Below are positions 46,302 to 57,288 of a stretch of 64,000 nt of DNA, piece after piece. A program made the position numbers and the translations under genes. Source of the DNA: Panopea generosa (taxonomy: Eukaryota > Mollusca > Bivalvia > Adapedonta > Hiatellidae); NCBI GenBank assembly GCA_029582155.1, contig CM055908.1, forward strand, positions 15,983,352 through 16,047,351, given 5' to 3'. Position 1 is the stretch's first letter. Every line of letters starts with the position of its first letter. Under the pieces are notes generated by a model. That model ran no database searches. It had not been told where the DNA came from and was given only the letters and a program-made list of their open reading frames with translations.

Positions 46302-46675
46302 CAGTAGTAGCAGCAGTATTAGCAGCAGTAGTCGTAGTAGTGTAGAAGTAGTAGCAGTAGCAGCAGCAGCAGCAGTAGATGTAGTAGTAGTTGTAGTAGT
46401 AGTAGTAGTAGCAGTAGTAGTAGTAGTAGTAGTAACTGTAGTAGTGTAGTAGTAGTAGTAGTAGCAGTAGTAGTGTAGTAGTAGAAGTAGTAGCATTAGA
46501 AGTGTAGTAGTAGTAGTGTAGTAGTAGTAGGAGTAGTAGTAGTAGTAGTAGCAGTAGTAGTGTATTTGTAGTAATAGTAGTAGTAGTAGCAGTAGTAGCA
46601 GCAGTATTAGCAGCAGTAGTCGTAGTAGTGTAGAAGTAGTAGCAGCAGCAGTAGTAGTAGTAGTAGTAGTAGTAA
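45975..46675. repeat. TAG trinucleotide array with 300-bp internal duplication
   Basis: About 700 bp of TAG repeats with GAA, GCA, TGT and ATT variants. The pattern of variants from about 46077 recurs exactly 300 bp later: 46141-46200 is identical to 46441-46500. The minus strand gives a 200-codon Leu/Thr/Tyr frame that is an artefact. Confidence 0.97.
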
Positions 46676-47294
46676 TGCTACTCTTCTACAACTACTTATA
46701 ATAATAATATTATATAAATAATTATAATAATATACTGACATGTCACGTTTTTGTACCCAGGCAAAGGTATGGGTTGTCTAATTTGTCTCCCTATCTGCCC
46801 CTGCATGACATATACATGTATCTTGATAAAATGATAAATTACAAACCATCATTGTGCAGTTAGGGTCAGACAACTGACTTGATCCTATATTCCTCTTGTC
46901 ACCCTTACTAAGCTGGTCGTTATTTCCTTGTATATGAGAAGTTTCTTACCTACCCTTTATTAGTTATAATACGGATGATATGTAGATACTGTTAAAACTG
47001 TAAAATTGTTATGTGATGAAACCTGTTACCATAGTTACATTAGCTTAAACAAAACAACAATGTTTGTTGGTTTTTTTTGCTTTAATGTTTTACCAGTGAT
47101 AGTCATATTTTGGCTGGATATTATCTCTGAATTTTCAGGCTTCAACCTAAATATTTCTAAAAAAAAACAATTCAGGAATTGTATTGGTAAATTATAATAT
47201 TATTTTTATGTTGTTCTTTATAACTTTTCTTTTTTAAGAGTTTTTCACTTATTAATTTTAATGTCAGTCTGCATACCTTATCATCATTCTTTGG
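46676..47294. other. AT-rich stretch, nothing recognised
   Basis: No supported feature. Confidence 0.5.
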
Positions 47295-47505
47295 ATCTGT
47301 TGTGCAGTAAATCATACTAGACACACCTTATCTTTACAAGTCACTGACTACTTCCCGACATATTCAGAGATGGGAGATTCACGGCCGTAGCACGAAGCTC
47401 ATGACCAATCATCACGGAGACTGTAGCCAGATGGGATTTCAAACTCAGGACCCGTGTTGACAATCTGACACAATACACACCGAGTTAGCCAGCACGACAC
47501 TTGGA
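47295..47505 (-). mobile_element. SINE A, decayed
   Basis: CCAATCATCACGGAGACTGT, GGGATTTCAAACTCAGGACC and CGAGTTAGCCAGCACGAC follow the SINE A body-to-head order on the minus strand. The left part is strongly diverged and the tail is absent. Confidence 0.6.
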
Positions 47506-47780
47506 ATCATTCGGTAATAATAAAGCCGTCTTTTTGGGAGGGTTGGATGGGTGCTAAAAGACAAAAACCTTTTGTTTTTGTTAAAAATAGAAACAATTAT
47601 AATTTTTTGCTAGTAACTTAAGCTTTTTTAAGTCAGGTTTTATCGAAGGGAGAGAACTTAGGTCATACACACACACACTTTTTTTTATATCATTTGAAAT
47701 TTTTAACACAACATTTGGGTAACTTTTGTTTTAAATTTTAAATACTTACATTTAATGTAAAGATTTTTTTTCTATTCCAG

Positions 47781-47837
47781 AGTGGAAGACTTCTGCAGAA
47801 CACAATGTATGAGCAATTCTATGATGGGAGTGACTGA
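47781..47837 (+). CDS. Possible terminal exon, 18 codons and stop
   Basis: An excellent acceptor (TTTTTTTTCTATTCCAG, ending at 47780) is followed in phase 0 by SGRLLQNTMYEQFYDGSD and TGA. AATAAA sits 15 bases further on, at 47853-47858. Another frame stays open for about 45 codons, so the frame is not unique. Phase 0 matches the donor at 45281/45282. The polyadenylation signal is closer to the stop than usual. Unknown product. Confidence 0.22.
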   Translation, partial: SGRLLQNTMYEQFYDGSD

Positions 47838-48054
47838 TATAAACTTCCATCTAATAAAACTTAATGGTTTTGTTTGTATTCCAAGAATACCAGGGATATT
47901 ATCTTGGCAAGCACAATGCTTGTATACAATGTTCTTATTTCATGAATAGACATCACATATGGTGTAATGATGGGCTTCTTGATCATAAACATTGACCAAC
48001 TGACCTAAAAATTGGTAGGTTGGTTCAGCATGGAAACTATTTAGCTGAACTTGG

Positions 48055-48302
48055 TCATTTATAGCCCAGTGGTCTACTGGCATTGTCGTCAGACAACAAG
48101 TTACCTCTTACAGTCGAGGTACATAGGTTCATATTCAGCTTGCTCCAAAAACTTTGTGCAAGAAAAAATTTGCCAGTTACTTGTGGTAGGATGGTGGTTC
48201 TGCTTAGACTCATTCTGAGGTCTTCCTTCACCAGTAAAACTGGATATGCCATATATGATAGGTCAGTGTTGAAAATGACCTTAAAGTCCATTAAAAATAG
48301 CT
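48055..48302 (+). mobile_element. SINE C copy 6, forward
   Basis: The head is diverged (CCCAGTGGTCTACTGGC). The B-box position reads GTACATAGGTTCATATTC. The body GAGGTCTTCCTTCACCAGTA and AAACTGGATATGCCATATA is well matched to the copy at 55021, and it ends TAAAGTCCATTAAAAA. Confidence 0.75.
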
Positions 48303-49639
48303 TAACTGAGTATTTTTACAAATTGGCAATGAATTATGACATTGGTTAATTATTGACAACATAAATATAGATTTTAGGTGTTATCCTTTCTAATGTAAAA
48401 ACTGCAGAACTGTATAGGTTTACAGTTCATACACACAGACCGATGTGACCGATTGTAACATCAAGCTAGGATAACATCCAGCCAGGAAAGCCAAGTTACA
48501 AACATCAGTTGAGATAAGAGATTTTATTTAAAGATGGTACTACACATTTTAGTTGAAAAGTGGCCCTCTGTAAAGCATAACCTACCATGGTGTATCGAGA
48601 AGGTTTTTTTTCAAAAAGGGAGTATAAAATTCTACTTTGATATATGGTTACACCAAACTGACCACCATATTAAATTCTATCTATCAATGAAGGAATGTGT
48701 TAAGTGTTCATTTTAAGGTTAGGTTCTTGTGCCATAAGAATGAAAAGACAATTTTCAGGAAAGCAAAAACCAAAAGGAAAAGTGTAACAAAATCTAACTT
48801 TATATGGTATTTAGTAGAGTTGGTTACAGAAGTAGTAACACAAAAACAAAATGATCTAGGAGACATACAGAAGTTATATTTAGTGAATCAGGAATAAAAC
48901 TTGGATTTAAAGGGACCTTTTATTCTTTTGTGTGAGAGTTCAATTCCCTGTCAGAACTGTAGGGAGTTGTCGCCAGAAATTCATGATGTTCAACTGACTG
49001 ACTGACAGACATACAAAGTGCAAAGCTACATACCCCTGTTTCTCCCCAAAATTGCATTGTAACAAACAAAACTTGATATTTTAAGTTGTGGATGTTTAAC
49101 TCTCTGATTTACAGATCACAACTGAAACACTTTACAAACAGAGAGACAACACCACACAATAAGACCAGTTTTTTGTAAAATAGATAAGGCAAAAGTTGTC
49201 TCCTGATTAATTCTGCCTTAAGGGTAGGCTTTATTTACATTTGATGAAAAGAAAATCGATGCACCTTTAATCAAAACACATAAGTAAACCCACCTGGAAC
49301 CAAACACAATAAACCAAAAGTCAAACAGAATACTTTAAAGCATTAACAATTTAACACATAAACAGTTTAATTTGATTTCTTCTTTTTGGTGTATGTATCG
49401 AGCACTTTAAATTCACGCCCCTTTTTCCCCATGCTCTTTTGATATATGAATTTGTATAAATCTCATTAATTCAAAATTTGAAAAAGCTTGAAATGGGATC
49501 TGTTAAGTAATAGAAAACTTCAAACAAATTGTGAGCGAAAGATTTTATTCAAGATATAAAAGGTTAAAGAAGCAAATTTTATGAGCCAGTTACTCTGTCT
49601 TATCCATAAACAGGTAAATAAGGGCAAGGAAATAAAACT
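48303..49639. other. AT-rich stretch, nothing firm
   Basis: GTGAGAGTTCAATTCCC near 48932 is a lone B-box-like word. Otherwise no repeat or exon was supported in about 1.3 kb. Confidence 0.45.
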
Positions 49640-50390
49640 GGGCTGGCTCGTGCTTCAATGTTAGATGTTCACGTGTACTGACTTCATTTTGAATTATTAC
49701 ATGGAATCACAGCACTTTTGCCTCGTATGCTTAAAGTTTCTCTCTGCACTTTCATACTTTGCTCTCTATCCCTGTTCCAAGTCAAGGTTTGATACCCTTA
49801 TATACTTTTGAAGATAAGCTCTTGACAAGCTAGAGTAACCAAAAATAAAGAAAAAGAAGGGAAATAATTGTATTGTTATTCAAGATAGAGTTATGCTTCT
49901 TTTACTGCACTTCCACACATTGTCCTTTTATTCATGTTCACAGTTAAGTTTAAGATTCCCTTCCATAGCTTTGAAGATATACCACAGACAAGCAATAACC
50001 CTAGAAAGTATAAATGGTAATTTTGTTGTTATGTAAGATAGAGTTGCTTTTTTTTTTTCGTTCTGCTATTCCACACATTGCTGTCTATCCATGACTCATA
50101 AAGTCAAGTCAGAGATTCCTTGAAGATATTTTTGAAGATATGCTCAAGGTAGGCAAAAATAAAAAATAAATAAAGTACATAAGGGGAGATAATTCTGTCA
50201 TTATTCAAGATAAGAGTTTTGTCTTTTCGCTCTGCACTTCCCCACATTGCTTTCCAGATCATATTGGATTTTCTTCCATACTTCTGAAGATATGCTCCAG
50301 ACACTAGAAAATAACAAAACAGAATCAGAATCAAAGGGCCATAACTCTATGAAAAATCCTCAAACCGCAACAAAAATAACATATTGAAAT
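49640..50390 (+). mobile_element. Module element: about four units of 155-163 bp
   Basis: TTTTGAAGATATGCTC-type phrases recur at about 49809, 49972, 50130 and 50285, each followed by GGGGAGATAATT-like and TCTGCACTTCCACACATTG-like phrases. The right end carries AAAGGGCCATAACTCTATG, as in the element at 38330. Orientation was set by that similarity. No terminal hairpin was found. Confidence 0.7.
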
Positions 50391-50574
50391 CTTCACTTGG
50401 TATTGACATTAACATAAATCTTGTGACCAATTAAGATAAATTTTGACTTCCAGCGGTATATTTGTATAAGCCAAGACAAATTATGACTTGCATAGGAAAT
50501 GATAACATATATATTGAAAAAAGTAACTCAACTGTATTTATTTCATTCCTAACAATTAATTATCTAGATATACT

Positions 50575-50975
50575 CAGGTCCCAATATAACGCGGTTCCCA
50601 GGAACCAAATATTTGAATTGTGATATAGATGACTCTCCTTATAAACATCTCCGCTGTGAAAAATTGCACATGTGAAATGAAACATCATCTATGGAACATT
50701 ATGAAAGTGCCTTTCTTTCTATTTCTTTAAATATATAGCATAATTTATTGTTATTTACTTACATGGTTTCTATTCTGTAATTATATTTTTCTATCGTATA
50801 TATTAATCATGCCAGTCTGGATTAATAAGGTGTTATTGAGGCACATTTTAGACAAGGTCACAGTTGGCAACATGAACTTTTTCATGAATTTTGGTTGAAA
50901 ATATCAATTTCAAACTTGGGAGCCACACAAAAAAACAAGTTTGTGTTATATGGGACGGCGTTATATCAGGACCCT
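50575..50975. mobile_element. MITE, about 25-bp inverted ends (ATATAACGCGG type)
   Basis: The left end CAGGTCCCAATATAACGCGG and the right end, whose complement is AGGGTCCTGATATAACGCC, are inverted copies with a few mismatches. It is 401 bp with no transposase. Ends of this kind occur in widespread animal DNA transposons, but I do not assign a superfamily. No target duplication is evident. Confidence 0.7.
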
Positions 50976-51192
50976 AGTGCTTCTTGAATGAAGAGTTTAC
51001 CGACTTTTGTAATTATCTGAGCTACTCAGATTTTAATTAAACTGATACCTCCTCGATTCATGCGCTGTTCAAAACAATCAACTTCAAAGTGTATAAAACT
51101 GACATCATTATATAGACACATTTCAGTTGTGGAGAGTCATTTAGTACATGCTTCGGCTTTAAAAACTGATATTTCAGTTTATATGTTCTTAA

Positions 51193-51414
51193 CTCTTCAC
51201 TTCATATACATTTTAACTGCACTCTTCCAAACTCAAAAGCCACACATAGTCAATTTCCATAAATAGATACAATTTACCTATTTATTCTAAAAGAACAGAA
51301 AACAGTGCAGAACCTGTTTGATTGTTCATTATGAGAAATCAGAACTGGTTCTACACTGTTTTCAAAAGCCTTCTGTATTAGAGGTGTTAAAAGGTGTCCA
51401 TATGAAGTAAAGGG
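51193..51414. mobile_element. piggyBac-type MITE copy 3
   Basis: TTAA at 51189-51192 and a mutated TTTA on the right. Left end CTCTTCACTTCATATA, right end TATGAAGTAAAGGG. The hairpin core (AAAACAGTGCAGAACC mirrored by GGTTCTACACTGTTTT) and a single AGAGGTGT subterminal motif match the other copies. It is older than copies 1 and 2, as judged by substitutions. Confidence 0.82.
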
Positions 51415-52004
51415 TTTATCCAGATGTCACTCATGACAAGGAGCTCCAATTGTTGAGAATCAAGTAAGAAATGTTGAGTAACAAATTCCAGCGTCGAGTA
51501 AGAAAGTTGAGTATCAAGTAACTCATGACAACCTACATGCATGTGATATTTTCAGGACCCCGACCTGTGAATTTAGTGATTATTTTCTGTGAATTTATGC
51601 CTAAAAATGTGAAGTTTTTTAATGTATACTTTACAGCGCAAAATTCAATCATTCTTATAAAAATTAACATATGTGGATAAATTGATTTAATTATGAGCAT
51701 CATAATGATGTTTAAAATTAAAAATGTGTATAATTAAGTAACTTACAACATCTAACAGGAAAACAGGAAAAGAAGTTTCAAAAAAAAATATTTTCTTTAT
51801 TTATACCATACTTTATTTTCATGATTTATGTCATTTTTCTACTTATTTCTACATTGTTTCTATTACATTTCAATTCCATACTTTGAGTTTAATTACACAC
51901 ACCAAGGTACTGTAAAGAAGGACTTCTTTTTATAATTCCTTGCACACTCTCTCTGTGCAGTTAAAAAAAGACTAAGTTTTGTTCAGTTTGATACTTTTGA
52001 CCGA
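51415..52004. other. AT-rich stretch, nothing recognised
   Basis: TTTATT words at about 51797 and 51812 are AATAAA on the minus strand and could serve the candidate minus-strand transcript. No repeat was recognised. Confidence 0.4.
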
Positions 52005-52151
52005 TTATTGATTTTGACACTCAAAAGATTGAATAATTTCACTATTCAAAACTGGTAGTTCTGTTGTTGCAGGGATGGTGTATTCTTCAGTCTCTTCCTC
52101 AAACTGGTTGGTAGACAACACTGGTCTGGAATCATTAGCCCAGCTTCATAA
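52005..52151 (-). other. Possible 3' exon block (minus strand)
   Basis: An acceptor TATATTTTTCAG precedes the block. One frame is open for 46 codons from 52145 to a TAA at 52005-52007 and is Glu/Thr-rich (TNQFEEETEEYTIPATTE). That frame has a TGA just inside the acceptor, and a phase-0 join from 52430 meets that TGA as its second codon. The coding status is therefore doubtful. Confidence 0.17.
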
Positions 52152-52429
52152 CTGAAAAATATAAATTATCATAAAATAAATATTTGTTTTTATCTGCAAT
52201 TTTTTAATTTGTGGTTTCACATAAGCGTTTGGAAGTGACAGTATATATTACAGATGGAGTCTGACATTGATTATTTTTATTCATAATCATTTGTAATATT
52301 AGATAGAAATAATTTTAAATATTTTAATTTTCATTTTTTCCATGTTTAAGCATTTCCAGCATCCACTTCAATATCAATGTTTTTCATCCTAGTCTTGTGC
52401 ATTCACCTAATATATATATATACATGCAC

Positions 52430-52534
52430 CTTCCAAAACAGGCACCTTATGTCTAGTCTCTGGACACAGGAACTCCAGGTATCAAAGAACACCTCATGGA
52501 ATGACAAACGTGTAATCATCTTTCCAACAACAAC
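52430..52534 (-). CDS. Possible 105-nt exon (minus strand)
   Basis: Acceptor TCTATATTCTACCAG, 35 open codons in phase 0, donor GGAAG|GTGCATG. The sequence includes KMITRLSFHEVFFDTWSSCV, with a spaced aromatic/Trp pattern loosely like coiled centriolar (SFI1-type) repeats. That resemblance is only an impression. The phase does not fit the preceding block at 52703, so it is either chance, non-coding, or missing an exon. Confidence 0.22.
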
Positions 52535-52702
52535 CTGGTAGAATATAGATAAATCATCTGAGTAAATGTAATCTATATATTGCTTTAAAAATACAAAAAA
52601 ACAAAACTTCAAAGACTGACCTACGAGCACCAAACATCAATTCAATGTGTTAATAATCAATTATTAAAATACAATACAAATCTCTTCTTTCTGTTTACTC
52701 AC

Positions 52703-52760
52703 CGACGATGTATTCGCAAATCCTTCCGTCTACCAGACACTAGATTTTCTATATGATCTG
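52703..52760 (-). CDS. Possible 58-nt exon (minus strand)
   Basis: Acceptor CACATTTGTCTCAG, donor CGTCG|GTGAGTAAAC (strong). Only one frame is open, encoding DHIENLVSGRRKDLRIHR. It leaves two nucleotides at the donor. It could follow a short ATG exon at 52871 (see the CpG-rich block) in frame if the donor there is GGGGGA|GTAGGT. Confidence 0.22.
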
Positions 52761-52858
52761 CTGAGACAAATGTGTTTCCTTAAGTCATAAACCCACTTCA
52801 ATTATAAAGATTATCTTTCAGTTATAATCATTTAATTACATAATCAATTAACACCTAC

Positions 52859-53110
52859 TCCCCCGAGGCATATTGTTGTGGACACGTTTTGTTTTGCAAA
52901 TTACCAGGTGCGCGTCATACTGGTTTACTCGGATTTGTTCCCCAAAACCAATAAGCGTAAACACACTAAAACGCGGATGTTACTGTAAAACTCGGAAAAT
53001 AGCGGTCAATTTCTCTACTTCTTTTGAAATATGGTTTTACCAGTGAGATTTTGATCATGACCTGCGAGACTGTGAATTGGTAAAAAAACTGTGAGTTTTT
53101 GTCTAACGCC
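52859..53110 (-). promoter_or_regulatory. CpG-rich block, possible promoter for a minus-strand transcript
   Basis: Roughly ten CpG dinucleotides in 250 bp (GCGCGTC, AAACGCGGATG, AATAGCGGTC, ACGCCGTG) contrast with the CpG-poor surroundings. A CCAAT word (AAAACCAATAAGCG) lies inside. An ATG at 52869-52871 on the minus strand opens ATGCCTCGGGGGAGT. The function is inferred only. Confidence 0.2.
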
Positions 53111-53894
53111 GTGATGTATCACATGTATGACCCTATTCGAGAATAAAATCTTGAATTATTTTTCAATAACAGAAAACAGTGGTTGAATATAATTGTACAC
53201 TTTTGACCAATCAGGTTTATTTAGTTCATCTACTTTCATTCCATTTTCAAATAGCGATCCCAAGCTTCATACTTTCCTCACCATTTAATTTTGTGAAATC
53301 TATATTTAACAACCTGTTCAGTTCATCACATTATCAGTTACTGATTCAAATCAGGATTGTCTACAGTAGCATACGACACATCTGCATACAAATTCTGTGG
53401 TTAAATGTCTTTTCTAATCTCCGAATTTCCTGTTACTCCATTCACATTGCCATATATGGTGTCTGTTCCTTCCACTATCAAATTGTGATTTCCTGTCAGT
53501 TCCAACATTAATGCTGACTCGCTTGAATAGCATGACAAAGCAAGATATTTTCTATCAATAAAGTGCTCACATTTCCTGTTGATTTGTCACTTTTTGATAA
53601 ACCTTTCTATTTTTTTAACTTTTTTTCATCAAAAATGTTATGCCGGTAGGTTATATTTATGTAATGGATGGGAAGGGCTAAATAAATCCCTGTTGATTTT
53701 AGTTACTACATTATAATTAATTGAATGCTTTTAATGACATGGTGGCAAAATCTGGACACACTTACTTGTCTGTTTGAATAAGACAATTTCATTTAAAACA
53801 AAACAAGCACCACAAAACATTTTACTTATGGCTTACAAAAGTCCTTTTTCAGTGCTATGGATTGAAATGATTTCAAATAATTTATATATATGCA
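53111..53894. other. AT-rich stretch, nothing recognised
   Basis: A 110-codon open frame (from 53179) rich in Ile/Ser/Phe looks like random AT-rich sequence. No repeat was recognised. Confidence 0.45.
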
Positions 53895-54010
53895 GGTCTC
53901 TCTCAAGCCTGCGTACTCTGTAGAACCACGACTGGCTGTTGTTTTTGAGAGACCACCCAATTTGAACTGGGAATCAAATCTCTGCTGGAGTTAGGAGACC
54001 TCAGTTACTG
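53895..54010 (-). mobile_element. SINE D fragment
   Basis: AGCCTGCGTACTCTGTAGAA, TTTTTGAGAGACCACCCAAT and GAACTGGGAATCAAATCTC parallel the SINE D body and start of the head at 25575-25830. Confidence 0.5.
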
Positions 54011-54527
54011 GTATTAAAGGAATTTATCAGGATTTTTCTAACTTTTAAAATTGGCTAGAAACATTTTTTCCCAATATATCATCACTAACTGATGCCATAT
54101 TGCCTAAAGGATATTTATTTAAACTATACTGAAAAGGGATTTCCTAACTTGGGCTAGTATGCGCCTAGGTTAGACTAAAATAGATTTCCAGCTTAAAATC
54201 ACAACATATTTTGCTGACATATTAAATGAGTCACTCGATTTCTCTTGATTTCAATTTGATCCAGAATACAGGTTTACACGTAGTAAAAAAATGTTCACCA
54301 AAGAAAGGTTCTGAATGACAATGCAAAGGTGTCAAGCAGAATTCAAGTGCTCTCTATTTTTAGAATGGAGATTTTGTTAACCACTCCAATTTGTCATCTT
54401 TTGGTGGATTCGACATACAAAACCATTCAGATTTTATTTAGTAATGATAATAATATTTTTATCCATTTTAATGTTTATTTTATTTTTAAGACATTTATAG
54501 CGTTTTTTTCCTGATATACCCCCTTTA
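54011..54527. other. AT-rich stretch between SINE D fragments
   Basis: No supported feature. Confidence 0.45.
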
Positions 54528-54605
54528 AGAATCAGTACTGGGTATTTTTCATGGGAGACCTCTAAGTTGGGTCCGGGATCAAATCTCCAACCTCTGCGGT
54601 GAACA
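54528..54605 (-). mobile_element. Second SINE D fragment
   Basis: GAATCAGTACTGGGTATTTT, GGGAGACCTCTAAGTTGGG and CGGGATCAAATCTCCAACCT match the same SINE D segment as 53895-54010. Confidence 0.5.
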
Positions 54606-54611
54606 TTTTAT

Positions 54612-54938
54612 AAAAACTAAAATGGGGCCCATTTACTTATGGTCAACTATGACCAGACAATACAAATGTACATGTTTTAGATCTCAAATATTTGGAGAAG
54701 TAGATAAGAAAGTTTCCATGGTTTTACACTTTGAAAACTCCATTATATGGCCCCAAGGCCCGTCGACTTGAAATAATTTATGCTAAATATGAACAATTTT
54801 AGCAGAGTTTCTTGAGAAGAAATTCACACAGCTTCTATCAACATTTGAATAAATTCATGCAGTGGTTTCTGAGAAGAATTTGCATAAATAGCCAACATGT
54901 ACATTTTAATCTTTGACTCAGGTGAACTAAATATATGG
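54612..54938 (+). mobile_element. Decayed module element, 3' part
   Basis: GCTAAATATGAACAATTTTAG and TTTCTTGAGAAGAAATTC are typical of the modules at 8.4-10.7 kb and 63 kb. It ends in CTTTGACTCAGGTGAACTAAAT, a worn version of the 33.95-kb terminus. Confidence 0.55.
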
Positions 54939-55020
54939 GCAAGAGCACAAATCACACTTCTACAATTTCATGAATTGTATAAAAATGTTCTTATTTATTA
55001 CCAGTATTTCAGACCAATCC

Positions 55021-55272
55021 CGAGGGTCCTCTATGGCTGAGCCGTTTAGGACACTATCTCAAGATGACTTATCTCTCACCAATGAGGTCACCGAGGTTCA
55101 AGTCCAGCTCTGTCCAAAAACTTTGAGTGAGAAAGTTTACCAGATACTTGCAGAAAGACGGTAGTTCTACTATGATACATTCTGAGGTCTTCCTTCACCA
55201 ATAAAACTGGACATGCCTTAAATAACCTGAAATGTGTCGAAACTGGCGTTAAACCTCATTAAACAATTTTTT
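55021..55272 (+). mobile_element. SINE C copy 7, full length, forward
   Basis: Head GTCCTCTATGGCTGAGCCG with the B box GAGGTTCAAGTCCAGC, body TTTACCAGATACTTGCAG and GAGGTCTTCCTTCACCAATA, and the 3' end GGCGTTAAACCTCATTAAAC followed by T-rich sequence. It provides the reference 3' end for the 38-bp array at 6876. Confidence 0.88.
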
Positions 55273-55600
55273 GCATCCAACAGCAATTGACCTGATGCGG
55301 GCTGTCAATCAAACAATGTCGATAATCCAATCAGTGATCAATATTGGTTGCTACATTATCCTAAGACAATTGAACCATCTCTTATTATTCACTCACATAT
55401 CTACTAAATATGAACAGAAAATAAGACAATTAAAGAGCATGTTAATTTTACAAATCTACTGTAATAGCAGTAATTCTGATTGTAAAACTTCACTAGGTCA
55501 ATCTGTTGATGTGATGAATAATTGCCAATTAAAGGCAACTAATGATGGTTACTAATCCAAGATGAAAATTATACAGGATGTAAATTTGGTCAAACTCCAG
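55273..55600. other. Unassigned stretch with a 94-codon open frame
   Basis: A plus-strand frame at 55271-55555 has a fairly mixed composition but begins in the SINE C tail and lacks clear splice signals, so it is not called as a gene. Confidence 0.35.
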
Positions 55601-57194
55601 TAAAACAAGAAATGTCACTGGTAAGTGTTGCATGCCCCCCAAATGGTTGTTGAAAAATAACAATATAATTATGTTATAATAAGTTACGATGTATCCATGA
55701 ATATAAAGAGTAATTGACTGATGTTTCGGACTAGACATGCAATTTCATGTTTTTTTACATTAAAACATGACTTTGACCTTTGTGTAACCTTGACCTTGGC
55801 ATTTGATGTAATGGTCTGGGTATTTCAACAGTTAAATGCTGCTGAAACATCATCATGACATGCTGATCACTTGTGTCAAGCTATTTTAAATTCCCTAATT
55901 GTAAGACAAAGTTACAGATTCAATTGTTGATAAAATGAGCCAAGTGTTTTTTGAAATCCATCCATGTATGATAAAGTTAAAAGGACAGGACTTGAAATCT
56001 CAAACAGACTCAAAGTGTTGTCACACATACTAAAAGTGTGACCTTGACCTTTGAGGTATGGGTCTAGGTCTTACTTATGACACATCATCATGTCATCTTG
56101 ATAAATTGAGCCAAGTTAAAGGCAAAGTCACAGACCAGACACACAATATCAAACAAATTAAAAGTGTAACCTTGATTTTTGAGGAAAGGTTCTGGGTCTT
56201 ACATGCGACACTTAATTATGTCATGTTGATCCAACTAAGCCAAGTGTTTTTAAAATTTATCCATAGATGACAGATCGGACAAGAAATGTCAAAATGACTG
56301 AAAGTGTTGTCAAAAAAAAAATTAAATTGTGACCTTGACCTTTGAAGTGGGAATTTGAGTATTAAGTGCAACACACGGTCATGTTATGTTGATCATTTAT
56401 AACAAGTATTTATAAAAATCCATCTATGCATGACAAAGTTGCAGGCCGACCACGAAATCTCACAGACTCAGTGTTGTCAAACTCAAATTGTGACCTTGAC
56501 CTTTGAGGTACGGGTGTGGGTCTTACTCACTGACACGTCGTCATGTTATGTTGATCAATTGTAGCAAGTATCATTAAAATCCATCTATGCATGACAAAGT
56601 TACAGGCCAGACACAAAATCTCACAGACTCAAAGTGTTGTTAAACAAACTCAAATTGTTACTTGACCTTTGAGGTACAGGCGTAGGTCTTACTCACAACA
56701 CTTCATCATGTTATGTTGATCATTTGTAGCAAGTATTTATAAAATCCATCTATGCATGACAGTTACAGGCCGGACATGAAAACTCACACAAACTTGAAGT
56801 GTTGTCAAACAAACTCAAATAGTGACCTTGACCTTTGAATTAAGGGTGTGGGTCTTACTCGCAACATGCCGTCATGTTATGTTGATCATTTGTAGCAAGT
56901 ATCATTAAAACACATCTATGCATGACAAAATTACAAGCCGAACACAAAATCTCACACAGACTCAAAGTATATTCAAACAAACTCAAATTGTGACCTTGAC
57001 CTTTGAAGTATGGGTGTGGGTCTTACTCGCGACACGTCGTCATGTTATGTTGAACATTTGTACCAAGTATGAACAAAATCCATCTATGCATGACAAAGAT
57101 ACAGGCCGGAAACCAAAAACCAGACGGACTGACAGACAGACTGCGGCTGCGATAACTATATGACTCCCCCCAAAATTTTTGGGGAGGCATGAAA
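55601..57194 (+). mobile_element. Module element: about seven 160-170-bp units, both ends visible
   Basis: It starts near AAACAAGAAATGTC with GCATGCCCCCCAAA. TGACCTTGACCTTTGAGG recurs at about 56040, 56331, 56490, 56660, 56821 and 56991, followed by CATGTTATGTTGATCA and CCATCTATGCATGACAAAG. After GACGGACTGACAGACAGA comes a hairpin (ATGACTCCCCCCAAAA with TTTTTGGGGAGGCAT), then GAAAAA. The left CATGCCCCCCAAA and the complement of the right end (CATGCCTCCCCAAA) form inverted termini. Confidence 0.85.
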
Positions 57195-57288
57195 AACAAC
57201 TACTGGAGTGTACATGAACAGCAATTTATTTATGATGGATGCAAATTAAATAAAAAATATCACTTTGGTATGAATTGGCTCAGCTCAG

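Noticed and set aside
45894-46496. 200-codon Leu/Thr/Tyr-rich frame
   Set aside because: It is a translation of the TAG trinucleotide array.
53179-53511. 110-codon frame rich in Ile, Ser and Phe
   Set aside because: The composition matches AT-rich random sequence. No splice or polyadenylation context and no domain was seen.
55271-55555. 94-codon plus-strand open frame
   Set aside because: It begins in the tail of SINE C, has no acceptor or polyA signal in a useful place, and shows no recognisable domain.
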